Positions 21,960 to 32,208 of a DNA stretch of 64,000 nucleotides are shown here, piece by piece. A model generated the notes under the pieces. It saw only the letters and a list, made by a program, of their open reading frames with translations, ran no database searches and was not told the origin of the DNA. How positions within the stretch are numbered: position 1 is the stretch's first letter; each line of letters starts with the position of its first letter. The translations under genes were made by a program, and so were the position numbers. This stretch comes from Sepioteuthis lessoniana (lineage: Eukaryota; Mollusca; Cephalopoda; Myopsida; Loliginidae): assembly GCA_963585895.1 (NCBI GenBank), contig CAUZXS010002466.1, positions 62,001-126,000 on the forward strand, given 5' to 3'.

Positions 21960-22443
21960 AAAAATGTCTATATTTTTTATTTATGATTTATCATTGCAGC
22001 TTCTGATAAAGGTGGTGTTGCTCTCATTATGGATTTAACTCATTATAAGAACAAAATAATGGAATCATTAAATGACAAAAATACACACGAGCAACTTTCT
22101 CTCCAAACAATTGATAAAAACGTAGATGTTATATAATCCTTTAAAAAAAACTAATCATTGAAGAAGGTAAATCCTGGTCTTCATTAATTGATTATTGCCC
22201 TACAATCCTTAGAATTTATGGTCTTTCTTAAACTCATAAACCTGGAATTCCTTTACAACCAATTATTTCTGGGATTGGATCTCCCCCCCACTCCCCACCA
22301 TAACATTATGAAATCAAAATGTTATCCCCTTTCTTAGGCAGGATTAGCAATTTGCACATCAAGAACTCTAGTGATTTACTCAACAAAATCAATAATATAA
22401 ACATGGAAAACAAATCTCTAGCCAGCCTCAACATGAAATCATT

Positions 22444-22445
<2 letters not shown>
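21960..22445 (+). pseudogene. Penelope-like reverse transcriptase relic, N-terminal part
   Basis: Plus-strand pieces in Penelope order: ASDKGGVALIMDLTHYKNK (from 21999), then IYGLS-stop-THKPGIPLQPI and SGIGSP near 22209-22285, then LGRISNLHIKNSSDLLNKI at 22335-22390. The K of the usual PKIHKPGIPLRPI-type motif is a stop (TAA). The relic ends exactly at a (CA)n run. No active-site YxDD box is present in this fragment. Confidence 0.8.

Positions 22446-22508
<63 letters not shown>
22446..22508. repeat. (CA)n microsatellite, about 31 units
   Basis: Uninterrupted CA run at the break of the Penelope relic. Confidence 0.97.
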
Positions 22509-22513
<5 letters not shown>

Positions 22514-22980
22514 AAACAAATAAAAGAAATTCAAATAAGAATTTATTGATAAAGAAATGATTTTGCATAAAAATTGCTCGATGATATTATGGCAGAGCAT
22601 AGATAAAACCCAAATATTTAAATTATGAAAACTTGATGTCCATTATATATATATATAGAGAGAGAGAGAGAGACAGACAGACAAAGATAAGTTTAAATTA
22701 AGTCATAGAATAAATGGTACTAAGCAACTACCAGCTTCTCAGCTATAAAATCCTCAGACCAAGAGATTTTTCTGATGATTGCATAGGTAAGAAACTGGCA
22801 GTCACCATTCAACATTGATTCTGTGTCTACAGTATTCAAAGTTGGATTTACATATATTCTATCTCTAAAGTTAAGCACTTTTTATTTATAAATATAGCAA
22901 ACCACATAAATATATTATTGATGTATATATATTTATTTATTTATTAATAATATAGCATGTTCCTAGAGATATTCGTAACC
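22509..22980. other. AT-rich spacer between two Penelope pieces
   Basis: Contains a TA/GA run at 22641-22682. The missing middle of the Penelope element is not visible here. Confidence 0.45.
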
Positions 22981-23235
22981 ACACAACATCCAGTCATTCA
23001 AAATTGCTTGATTCTCCCATCTGTGAGTATTTGAATGCTTTAAATAGGTGTGCAGTTAATTATAATAAGTGCTTTGGTGTTTTATATAGAGCCAAGACAA
23101 AACAACATCTAGTTGTCCTTGAGGCCCTTTACATTCTATTTTATAGGCCAACTCTGTGCAAGCAAAACCCTAAGCATTCCTTAAATTTACTGGGAGACTA
23201 TTGTTGCTTGACTCAGGGTGGTTTTTAATTTTTAT
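22981..23235 (+). pseudogene. Penelope-like GIY-YIG endonuclease C-terminal relic
   Basis: The open frame 23004-23228 contains NYNKCFGVLYRAKTKQHL, LEALYILFYRPTLCKQ and SLNLLGDYC, close to the C-terminal region of Penelope-like elements that follows the GIY-YIG motif. It ends with a stop after GGF. The frame is intact, but everything between the N-terminal reverse transcriptase piece and this part is gone. Confidence 0.75.
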
Positions 23236-23345
23236 TTTCTCCTCCCCCTTGGTCTTGCTATCATTTTTATTTTTCACCCCCTTCCCCTTTAAATTAATTC
23301 AATTTACATTGTTTTAAACAACTTCTGATGTTGTCGCTTCACAAA

Positions 23346-23375
23346 TGTCAGATGAAAGGACCCTTGCGATTCCAA
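23346..23375 (+). ncRNA. Hammerhead-like motif downstream of the Penelope relic
   Basis: CAGATGA, a short perfect stem AAGG/CCTT, then GCGATTC. The hammerhead consensus is CUGAUGA, stem II, GAAAC, so one core position differs in the first strand and two in the second. Position after the endonuclease stop fits known Penelope hammerheads. Probably a decayed ribozyme. Confidence 0.4.
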
Positions 23376-23434
23376 TAAAAATTTTTCCATATATTGCAAT
23401 CTCCCTATTTGCATATGTCCCTTAACATTTGCTT

Positions 23435-23437
<3 letters not shown>

Positions 23438-23467
<30 letters not shown>
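23438..23467. repeat. (TA)n microsatellite
   Basis: TA run. Confidence 0.95.
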
Positions 23468-23470
<3 letters not shown>

Positions 23471-23539
23471 ACCTTAAATAAGTTCTTACTGATTTTTCAT
23501 GAAAAGTAGTTTTCATTTTCAAAAATGAATAAAAGACAT

Positions 23540-23907
23540 GTCACTGAAAATATTGTCTACCATGAACCACTACTTTTTTCTATTTTTCTGGCTGCATTTG
23601 AATTTCATGTCAGAAAATCAACACGTCTTTTGAGGCTAACCATGAATCAACCCATTTTTTGACATCTTCATAAGATTGAAAGTACTCTTCAGTCAAGCCA
23701 TGTATCATCAATTGGAATAAGTGATAGTCGGACAAGGCAATGTCTGGTGAATGTGGTCGGTGGCAAGGGTAGGACATCCCATTTAAGTGTTTCCAAGTAG
23801 TTTTTCACCCATTTTGCAACATGTGGTCAAGTATTGTCCTGCTGCAAAATCACTTTGTCATGTCTGCTCATATAGTGGCCTTCAATGCCTAGCTCAAACA
23901 CATCAAT
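23540..23907 (-). pseudogene. Mariner transposase C-terminal relic
   Basis: Minus strand encodes SRHDKVILQQDNT then PHVAKWVKNYLETLKWDVLP, then PHSPDIALSDYHLF, then a tail like EYFQSYEDVKKWVDSWLAS. QQDN holds the second and SPD the third catalytic aspartate of the DD34D triad. A stop follows DNT and at least one frameshift follows VLP. SINE-2 begins at its 5' edge. Confidence 0.85.
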
Positions 23908-24172
23908 TGTAAGGGTAAAGTAGTTAACGACTGTAGTTGAGGGCGACCATAAGCCTCCATTTTCAATAGCTACTACACCGAGGTGTAGGGGAGGGCACTA
24001 TTCCTTTCCCTGGATTGCTCCACTATACCCTTGGTACGTACCTTATATTGCTGAGTGTTAAGCAAGGAGGTATCAAGTAGCATTTTTAAAGTCTTTGGTA
24101 TAACGCAACCTGGAATTGAACCCAGGTCTCCTGGATCATTGGCGAACACTCTAGTCAGTAGTAATCTCCCAT
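23908..24172 (-). mobile_element. SINE-2, minus strand, full length
   Basis: 'gctactacaccgaggtgtag', 'attgaacccaggtctcc' (B box) and 'cattggcgaacactctag' in order. Sits against the mariner relic. Confidence 0.88.
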
Positions 24173-24788
24173 GATGGTTTTGGTCAGTTTGAACAGCTTA
24201 TAATAAACTACACCCAGCTGATCTTATGAAATATATATTATATCTTATGTAATGCACATATTGAATACTATATATAAGCTTATAATTCGTTAATTTTAAA
24301 TTACAACTGACTCATATATCAGCTGTTTATTATAATTTATATGATCAACTCTACAGCTGTGCGCACACACACACACATACATAAATTGTCAATTTTACAG
24401 CATATTTTTTTCTTTTCCAAAAACTCTCAAAATGATTTTGCATTCAACACAATGAAGCTCAGTTTTGGGATTTACAAAGTTTCTCACTGTAACAGCTGAA
24501 CCAACTCAAGAAAATTCCCAACTATATTTTTGAACATATTTCATTGAACATTTAGGTTGTTTTCAATATGCCACACATAAAAAAACAGTATGTATGTCTA
24601 TGTGCTTATTTTATCATATACATATATGCATAATTTTTTAATTATGAAACTCCTTTTTTTGATGTGGTTGTCTCTTTTTTTAAATTTCTATCTTTAGATA
24701 AAGTTTTAAACATCACTTCCCTTAACCCATTTACCTCCACTTGGACATCAGTGTCATAGTTAAATTTCATTTTAACCCTTAAAACATT
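24173..24788. other. No recognised feature
   Basis: AT-rich with a short CA run at 24361-24377. Confidence 0.5.
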
Positions 24789-25010
24789 GTAAGTAAAGTT
24801 GACGACTGTAATCAAGGATGACCAGAAGGCTCCCTTTTCAATAGCTTCTACACGGAAGTATAGGGGAGGGTGCTACTCCTTTCCCTGGATTGCTCCACTT
24901 TACCTTTGTTACGTACCTTATAATGCTGAGTGTTATGCAAGGAGGTATCAGGTACCATTTTTAAAGTCTTTGGTATAGTGTGACCTGGGATGGAATCCCG
25001 ATCTCACGGA
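24789..25010 (-). mobile_element. SINE-2 with 5' extension, copy 2
   Basis: Same structure as 5305-5520. The SINE part differs from that copy at roughly twenty positions. Confidence 0.82.
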
Positions 25011-25235
25011 TCATAAGGATCATAAAATGGCAATCTACAGTGAAGTGTGTTATTTTCTATCAAAGAAAAAATGTGTTGGATCTTCTCCCTTATTAGTTTA
25101 TATATTGCTAAATAAGAAAACCAAGTGAACATTTTATGGGTTAATTTCAATATTTTTGTCTGGGGTAGTATATGTAATGTTAATAAATGCTTATACCCTC
25201 TTTGATATTTGGAGTAAGTAGGTAATCAAGGTAGA
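25010..25235 (-). repeat. Extension block fused to SINE-2, copy 2
   Basis: Matches 5520-5745 with only a few differences. Immediately followed by a 40 bp SINE-2 head fragment (25236-25275, 'tgaaccaaggtctcccgg'), so the join is chimeric. Confidence 0.8.
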
Positions 25236-25275
25236 TTGAACCAAGGTCTCCCGGACCATTGGCGAACACTAATTT

Positions 25276-26160
25276 TGCATATCCATAACTTAAAAAAACA
25301 AACTTGTTAGTAAAAGGATTAAAGATAAAGCTTATCTGTAAAAGGTTAACAGCATAAAGATTTTTCTTTTTAATAGATTATTGCTAAATAATTTGAGTTT
25401 AACTTGCCTGTGAAATGGTCAGAAAAAGAATATATTGTTAGTATGAAAAATATGTTTGAATATGAATGACTTAATTTCATTATATCATGGAACTTATATT
25501 TATACTTACATCTTAAGGAACTATTAAGTCAAAGATTTTATACTTAATTCACTTATCTTATTTATTTCTTCTTTAATTTATCGATATCTATTTACCTTTG
25601 GGTAAGATTGCACTAGTCCTGGTTGGGCAGTATAAGGTAAAATAGTTGAGGAGAAAGTCTTTTTGAACTTTTATCATTGTTTGTATTGTCATTATTATTT
25701 TTTTTTATTTCTTAGCAATAAAGGATACAATTTAGGATTCAGATTTTCTGTTTTTTTATTTTTAAAATTTTCCATTAAACTTCACTGCTTTTCTTTTTCT
25801 TTTTTTTTTTTTAAATCATTCATAGCTTATCCGCTAGCTTAGTTTATAATTGATTAGCCTAATTACAGATGATTAGTTGTGGGAAGTGGGTTGGATGTAA
25901 GAAAATATTTCTGACTTATAACTAAGCAAGATAGAGTTGACCTGGTCTCCTCGGAAGGAAAAGTTGAATGGCTGTGTAAATATTCAACAATATCCAATGC
26001 TTTCGACTTGTCCACTTCCTTTGTTTGTTTTGTACAGTAGTCAGCAATACAGTGTGTCCATCCTTTGTCCATTCATAACTTACCAAACAATAACTCTAAT
26101 AATCACATTCCAAATTTTGGCTATTTTATCTGTTAAGAGTTGATGGACATAAACAATACA
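25276..26160. other. No recognised feature
   Basis: AT-rich. Overlapping frames on both strands at 25863-26143 have no similarity I recognise. This is the region upstream of the candidate exon at 26183. Confidence 0.4.
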
Positions 26161-26182
26161 ATAAGAAAATCTAGTGGGCAAA

Positions 26183-26246
26183 ATGGTTTTTAGAATGAAG
26201 AAGCCAGGATTTCTTTCCAAGTTGGAAAACTTTGCTCAAAAAGCTG
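26183..26246 (+). CDS. Candidate first coding exon of an unidentified gene
   Basis: An ATG in good context (aaaATGG) opens a frame reading MVFRMKKPGFLSKLENF then AQKA, ending at a strong splice donor (GCTG|GTGAGT, donor from 26247) in phase 1. An in-frame stop lies 21 bases upstream (26162-26164), so this would be an initiator exon. No repeat family in the window covers it. The encoded peptide is basic, then slightly amphipathic. I do not recognise it, and no partner exon is visible. A chance match is possible for so short a segment. Confidence 0.35.
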
Positions 26247-26599
26247 GTGAGTTTTTCTTTCTCTTTTCTCAGTTGTTTTCTTCTGTTGAGATTATGTGAA
26301 GCAAACATTTGTGTTTTACTCTGTCTTTAAGTTCCTTAGCAAAAATGGGAATTGATTTTTTTAATGCTTTTCAGCTACTGCTGATTTTACAAGATTCATA
26401 TCACATTCATCTAAGGAGCATTAGAGTGTTGCTGGTTAACAAGTTCAGCGTTCCTCCTGATATGGGTTAGATATTTTTGGGGCTATTTCATATGGGGTAT
26501 TAAGAGTATATCTATTTGTCTCTCTTAATCTCTTCTATTTAATTCAGTCACTTCATTATCTAAACATCAATATTAGACAATATATTTCTATGCATGATA

Positions 26600-26800
26600 C
26601 ATGAACTCATAAATGACATTCTCATATGGACCCCATCACATGGGTGTGTCAGTGTTGACTGACCAGCTAGAACTTAGAACAGTTCTGTGGAGACACAGAA
26701 TGTTGTTTAGAAGACCTGCCAGGAATGATGGATGATAGGGATGGATGGAGAGAGAGAGACAGGGAAATCTGTGCTAGCCGCATGACATGATGATGATGAT
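26600..26800 (+). pseudogene. LINE-a 3' end relic
   Basis: Encodes pieces like NDILIWTPSH and EDLPGMMDDRDGWRERDRE then REICASR, ending in a TGATGATGATGATAA run, as in the 56.5 kb and 47.5 kb copies. Only the last 200 bp are present. Confidence 0.78.
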
Positions 26801-26840
26801 AATATAATATAGATCATACAAATTTTTTATCTCAGCATGT

Positions 26841-26846
<6 letters not shown>

Positions 26847-26897
<51 letters not shown>
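26847..26897. repeat. (TCTA)n microsatellite, about 12 units
   Basis: Tetranucleotide run, the only long one in the window. Confidence 0.95.
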
Positions 26898-27024
26898 CCA
26901 GCATCTTTTATGTCTGTTTTTATCCCTGTAATATCTGATGTGCATTAAATTACCAACTGGTTATTGTATTCAGTAACTGGTGAACAAAAATATTCATATT
27001 CTATTGCAAACCATAAAGTGTTAC

Positions 27025-27470
27025 AGCCCAGTCAGCTGGGGTTGTAGAATACGCCAACTGCATCTCTGCAGAGGGGTAAGACCCCCCTCCCCTATGAATG
27101 TCCTGGGTAAACTATCTGACAGTGACACTCCAGTCCTGGAGCTTTGGGGAATATGGATTGCTCCTTCATTGCCATTAGGTCCTAGGTCCACTCTGACCTG
27201 GAGTGGTAGTATTTGTACAGGCCCCCATCTCTGGGCCAAATATAACTCTTTAACAATTTAACTATGTGCAAACAAATGATTGAATTGTTAGTGTTAAATA
27301 GCAATACTTAAAACCATTTAATAATGAACATATAAATGAGCTCAGGCTTGTTTAAAATGTTACCTACAAACTATTCATTTACAAATTATATATATTGAAC
27401 ATGCATGATCAGGAATTGGCATAAAATAATCTACAAGGGTTGATATAACGTAAAACCCAACCAACCACAA
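27025..27470 (+). mobile_element. R48 element, best complete copy of the 5' part
   Basis: 'cccagtcagctggggttgta', 'gcatctctgcagaggggtaa', 'ctccagtcctggagctttgg', 'ccactctgacctggagtgg' in order, then diverged 48 bp-type units and the tail 'atctacaagggttgata'. No A or B box and no open frame of note, so this is not an obvious tRNA-derived SINE. Confidence 0.85.
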
Positions 27471-27879
27471 AGTGCTAAGAGCCACTCGTGGTCTCTGCTT
27501 TTCATTTGGCAATCATTTGATTATGGTTATTAACAAGAATACTTTTTATTTACAAGATATGTCAAAGTATTAAAGAAGTTTTAATTCCTTGAATGATGGT
27601 AACTAAAAGATAATTTGCCTTGTGGTTGGGATAGCCGGATATCTCCTTGTGTGGCTGATTATTAGTATTCAAACCCAAGTGAGAATCCAGAATTTCAAAA
27701 GCTGTTTCTCAAGGCAGGCCAAATAGCTCTTTCAATGTGGAAGATTTTTTATGTTAAAATCTTTCCAAGACTTATCTTGTAACCTGGTTTAGTCATGGGG
27801 GGGGACTACTCATATTGTGTCTGCAGCATTAATTGCCTGGTGAAACCCATTCCTTTCCAGTTCTACAACTGATTTTGAA
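27471..27879. other. No recognised feature
   Basis: AT-rich unique-looking sequence. Confidence 0.5.
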
Positions 27880-28088
27880 GTCAGTTTTCCTTCTCCTAGA
27901 CTGGTTGCCATACTAAGGTTAAAGAGCCAAGTGTATCCTACTATTCACTGATATCTGGAAGGAGAATAGTAGGCTTCATATCTCCCCCAGAAGTGTATGC
28001 ACAGTGCGAAATAAAAACAGCCTTATCTAGGATTTGAATTCTGGTACCCAAATTCACTTCCTATGAGATAACCATTATACCATATTGT
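27880..28088 (-). mobile_element. SINE-1, minus strand
   Basis: 'ttttccttctcctagactgg', a body with changes, 'aggatttgaattctgg' (B box), 'ataaccattatacca' (A box). Confidence 0.85.
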
Positions 28089-28134
28089 AGCCTAACAAAA
28101 GGATGGAAAATAAACAAAATTAACAAAATACAAT

Positions 28135-28630
28135 AATTGCCAGTGGCGTGAAGAATGTAACTGCTGCTAGTGGTGACTACTTTTTCCAATTTGTTGTATG
28201 TCCCACCAATCTGTTTAGCACAAGGCCTTTTTTAGGTGAGTCCAGGCACAGGGCCATAGCCCAGATACGCTCAGCAGTTCCAAAAATGCTTTGGGTTCCA
28301 TTGGCATTCACCTAAAAAGGGGCGCTTCCAGCACCAGGAGATAAGCCTAGCCCCTCCGAGGAGCTTTAGAGGCTGGGAGGATGGCCCCTGAAGCTCTAGG
28401 AGGGTTAGGCACGTGATGTGAATTCTGGTCTTCTCTTCTTCACAATAGTATCCAATGTATTTATGAGGAATGAGACATACCCGTTAATGTTCATAGGCAG
28501 GGTATATAACGTACCATGAGATGGTTCCACTAAATATCCATAGCAAATTTGGTCTCTACATTGAAACATTTGACTAAATATATGGAGGCACATTTGTTTG
28601 CTATAAGATGACCAAAAATTATAAGGCAAG
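28135..28630 (-). other. GC-rich islet, possibly part of an LTR
   Basis: 28200-28400 is clearly richer in G and C than its surroundings and contains interlocking inverted words ('cctagcccctcc', 'gaggatggcccctgaagc'). On the minus strand a TATA-like 'cgttatataccctgcc' lies near 28500. The minus frame 28405-28629 is unrecognised. An LTR is possible, but I could not find its ends. Confidence 0.35.
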
Positions 28631-28683
28631 GAGGAATAAGATTTCTTTATAATTACTTACTTTTTATTTTTTAATATTTTAGA

Positions 28684-28945
28684 GGTTTACTTAGCATAAT
28701 GGTTATCATAGTAGGAAATGAAATCAGCAACATAAGTTCAAATCCTGGTTGAGGCTGTTTGTATTTCACATTGAGCTAATGCCCTCGGGGAAAAGGTATG
28801 AATCAATGCATTCTCCCCACTAGGTTCTTTAGCCATGGGTTGGCAGTCTAGGAGAATGAAAACCCTGAATTCAAACCATCTTTACTATGCTGAAAAATTG
28901 ACTTTGTGTCACATCCTGCTCATGGTGGAGAGGTTGGGTAAATTC
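28684..28945 (+). mobile_element. SINE-1, near full length
   Basis: A box 'agcataatggttatcat', B box 'aagttcaaatcctgg', 3' end 'gagaggttgggtaaatt'. Confidence 0.87.
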
Positions 28946-29392
28946 ATACTTTTAGTCTTTCTCTACTAATTTTGACCTAAGATCATCATCAGGAGAATAT
29001 AATTTAAAAAAGTAATTTATTTTAAGATTTTTAAAAAACAATTGATATATTACAAAACATTCAATGATGAATGAAACCAATTATTTTGAAAGATGTGAAA
29101 TTTCCCTTCGCTATTTTTATAGACTGTTAGGGAAATCTTTGAAGTGTTTTTGAAGTTTACAGAATTCTTTCTTTCTTGCTTGCTTTCTTATACATCATTT
29201 ACAAGCATTTGATAAAATCTTTCCATTACTTTTCCTTTTGGCTCGAGCATTTCTAAGTTAAGCTTTATAAATACCAGTTATGCCAATTCTGAATGCTATT
29301 TCTTGTTCATTTGAATGAAATGTCCGCAAAGGAATTACACCACATTTTAGTATGAGTTTGAGAACTTAGCACTTAAGATGGAGATACATTTG
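28946..29392. other. No recognised feature
   Basis: AT-rich, no repeat family identified. Confidence 0.5.
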
Positions 29393-29627
29393 TTAGTTTT
29401 TTGTTGAATGGCATATCAACTTTATTGGGCTATTTAATGCCAATGTCATCCTTGTAGAAAGACAGTAGTGGTTCTATTTAACCCATAGCGGGGAGGATAA
29501 GGTAGTTCATACCTTTCCTAAGGGTATTAGTCTAAAAGTGAACTTAATAATGCAACTGAAGTTTGAACTCACTTTCTGCGATGTCACAATCCAGCACGTT
29601 AGCCACTCTGCTATGAGGACTTCTTCC
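29393..29627 (-). mobile_element. SINE-3, minus strand, full length
   Basis: Reverse tail 'aatggcatatcaacttt', 'aacccatagcggggagg', B box 'tttgaactcac' and head 'ctctgctatgaggac'. Confidence 0.86.
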
Positions 29628-29744
29628 ACATATATTTGTGTTTTCACATTTATACGTACATATTTCATGCCATATATGATAATATTGTCAGGGCTTAAGG
29701 ATATTCTAACTGTATCCTCTGCAGTAATTTACTAAGTGCTTTGC

Positions 29745-29850
29745 TCATATGTGGCACAAGGCTGTATGAATGGGGCATCCAGTGAGAATCACACTCACTC
29801 GTGAAGGTTTGTCAGTCTAGCTTGCTAACCAAGACACCACCAGAGGTGCC
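29745..29850 (-). mobile_element. SINE-4, minus strand
   Basis: Reverse complement of a third tRNA-like head: 'ggcatccagtgagaatcac' (B-box region) and 'gcttgctaaccaagacacc' (A-box region). It pairs with the copy at 61990. Confidence 0.75.
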
Positions 29851-29854
29851 TAAC

Positions 29855-30066
29855 CATATTTACCAACCCCTCCACTCAGGCAGGATATGACACAAGGTCA
29901 ATTTTTAAGCGGAGTTTAACAGGTTTGAATTCAGAGTTTTCCTTCTCCTAGACTAGTTGCCTTATCAAGGCTGAAGAACCTAGTCTGCCCTACTATTTAC
30001 CCATAGCTGGAGGGAGAATAATTGGATTCATACTTTTCCCAAGGGTATTAGTGCTATGTGAAAATG
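29855..30066 (-). mobile_element. SINE-1, 5'-truncated, 17 bp target duplication
   Basis: Flanked by 'caccagaggtgcctaac' at 29838-29854 and 30067-30083. The head is missing and the copy starts just before 'cacatagcac' in its own direction. It landed at the junction of SINE-4 and R48. Confidence 0.92.
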
Positions 30067-30083
30067 CACCAGAGGTGCCTAAC

Positions 30084-30460
30084 TGTATCCAACTGTAGAA
30101 GGGTAAGACGCCTCTCCAAAAGAAATGGGGGGATGTCTTGAGTATGAGTCTATACTACATCCAGTGTTAATGGTCAAGTTTTGGGGTTTGGGGAGTGTAG
30201 AATTATACTCTTTTGCCAAACTCTCAGATCCACAAAGACCTAGTGTGATCCCATCTATGGATCAAATAGATTTGTATGGGATAATGTTAAAAGTGATTTT
30301 GAACTAAAATTAATGATTAAACATTGATACTGCTGCAAAGGATGAAGTATCTACCCATTTAAAAATGAATGTGAGCTGAAATAGTTATGTGAATCAATAT
30401 AATTAGTTACAAATTATTAGTATTAGATTAGAAATTCTTGAAACTACACAACTGTGTTCA
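30084..30460 (+). mobile_element. R48 element, 5'-truncated
   Basis: 'agaagggtaagac', 'ggtttggggagtgtag', 'cccatctatggatcaaatag', followed by diverged 48 bp-type units to 30460. Confidence 0.75.
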
Positions 30461-30637
30461 GTTTCAATCATATAAAGTTTGGTCATGAATAATACATAAT
30501 AATATTTATTATAATTGGATAATCTTCCATTAGAAATAATAAAATCCTGGTATCTTTGATTTAGAAGAAAATAAACTTTAAAAAAATTGTTTGGGGTGTA
30601 CTTATTTATTGGTAATACTGTTTGCGTGTGTGTATGT

Positions 30638-30688
<51 letters not shown>

Positions 30689-30880
30689 ACTGACATTGAT
30701 TTCTTTTTGTGCTTTTCATTTCTTTTATATAGATTAACATGGAGTTGTAAAGAGAGAAACAGAGGCCCATTAGTTTTGTTAAATGGATAATGCTAAAATG
30801 TATTTATTGGATTTATCGTACTAATTCTGTTTTGCTCTTTATTTGTAAATGTTGTTCTTTCTGTCTCTCTCTCTCTCTCT

Positions 30881-30933
<53 letters not shown>

Positions 30934-31300
30934 TCTGACTTTTTCTCTATGTTTATACAACCAAGCTTAATCTTCTTAGAATTATGAAGCATTACTTTTG
31001 AATCCCTTTTTTCTCAGCAGAACTTTAAATCACTATTTTGCTATAACCTCATTGTCTGCGTAAACCATATTTCAGCTCTCTACACAAACAAATTGAATCA
31101 CAGCAAACCATAAAGACCAAATAAAGTTTCTATAAAGACTCTGATGTCTTTTCTGGCCACCATTATTTACACAATGTGAATAAATGGATATTATATAATT
31201 GAAACTGGGCCCATCTTCATTATATTCCTTTTGTATAATCTTTTGAATACTCTCAGGTATAAAATATAAATAATCAGGTTAATATATAAGGGAGAGGTAT
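30461..31300. other. AT-rich stretch with two long microsatellites
   Basis: (TG)n(TA)n at 30626-30685 and (CT)n(AT)n at 30860-30930. Otherwise nothing recognised. Confidence 0.6.
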
Positions 31301-31301
31301 G

Positions 31302-31460
31302 GTTTGGTTTCTTTGTTTAATAGAGTATCAAACTTCATGGGTTATTTAATGCCAAAGCAATCCTTGTTGGAAAGACAGTAGTGATATTATTTAATTCATT
31401 GCTGGGAGTATAAAGGGGTTCATACCTTTTTCCAAGGGTATTAGTCTGAAAGGGAAATGA
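31302..31460 (-). mobile_element. SINE-3 3' half, minus strand
   Basis: Reverse tail 'gggttatttaatgcc', 'ttcatacctttttccaag' up to 'tattagtctgaaag'. The tRNA-like head is missing. Confidence 0.82.
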
Positions 31461-31689
31461 GAGTGAGAGAGACACAGACATGTGAAGGTTTTGGGTAATG
31501 TCATTGTTATCAGTATGAAAAATAGAATCAGTTAAATTTCAATTCTACCTAAGACTGGTTATGTTCCGTTTACTCTTATTCTCCTGAAAAAAGTATGAAT
31601 CCACTTCTTCCTGGGCTCTATTTCATAACAAGAGATTGTGACAGAAATTTTCTGTTTGTTGGGATGACTCAAGGGTTGATGGAAAAAAA

Positions 31690-31870
31690 CTGGGTAAGTG
31701 AGATTTGGGGAGTGTGGGGTACCCTTTCATTACCATTACTACCAGGTCCACACTGACCTAGAGTAATAGTACCTGTTAGGGTCCCCTCTATGATTCAAAT
31801 AGATTTGTTTAAAAATAATCCATATTTAATCGGACCATGTGCAAAATAACAAGCCCTCTTAAGAAACAAC
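31690..31870 (+). mobile_element. R48 element, middle part
   Basis: 'tttggggagtgtggggta', 'ccaggtccacactgaccta', 'gggtcccctctatgattca'. Confidence 0.75.
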
Positions 31871-31916
31871 TACGCAAAAACTATAAATACGAACATACAA
31901 TAAAAAAACTATTTCT

Positions 31917-32208
31917 GGAGGTGCCCGTGTTGTAATTGTTATCGTTGTAGGAAATGAACATGGCGACACGAGTTCAAATCCTGGACGAGACTGATTGCAT
32001 TTCACATAGCACTAATACCCTTGGGAAAGGTATGAATCCAATTATTCTCCCTCCAACTATGGGTAAATAGTAGGACAGACTAGGTTCTTCAGCCTTGATG
32101 AGGCAACAAGTCTAGGAGAAGGAAAACTCTGAATTAAAACCTGTTAAACTCCGTTTAAAAATTGACCTTGTGTCATATCCTGCCCGAGCGGAGGGGTTGG
32201 TAAATAGG
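31917..32208 (+). mobile_element. SINE-1 reference copy, full length, 17 bp target duplication
   Basis: 292 bp from 'ggaggtgcccgtg' to 'ggggttggtaaatagg', flanked by perfect 'ataaaaaaactatttct' at 31900-31916 and 32209-32225. It shows the whole family: tRNA-like head of about 75 bp, unrelated body, GC-rich 3' segment 'cctgcccgagcggagggg'. The A box here has T for G at one place (gtgttgtaattg). With 46985-47278 it defines the ends of the family. Confidence 0.95.
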
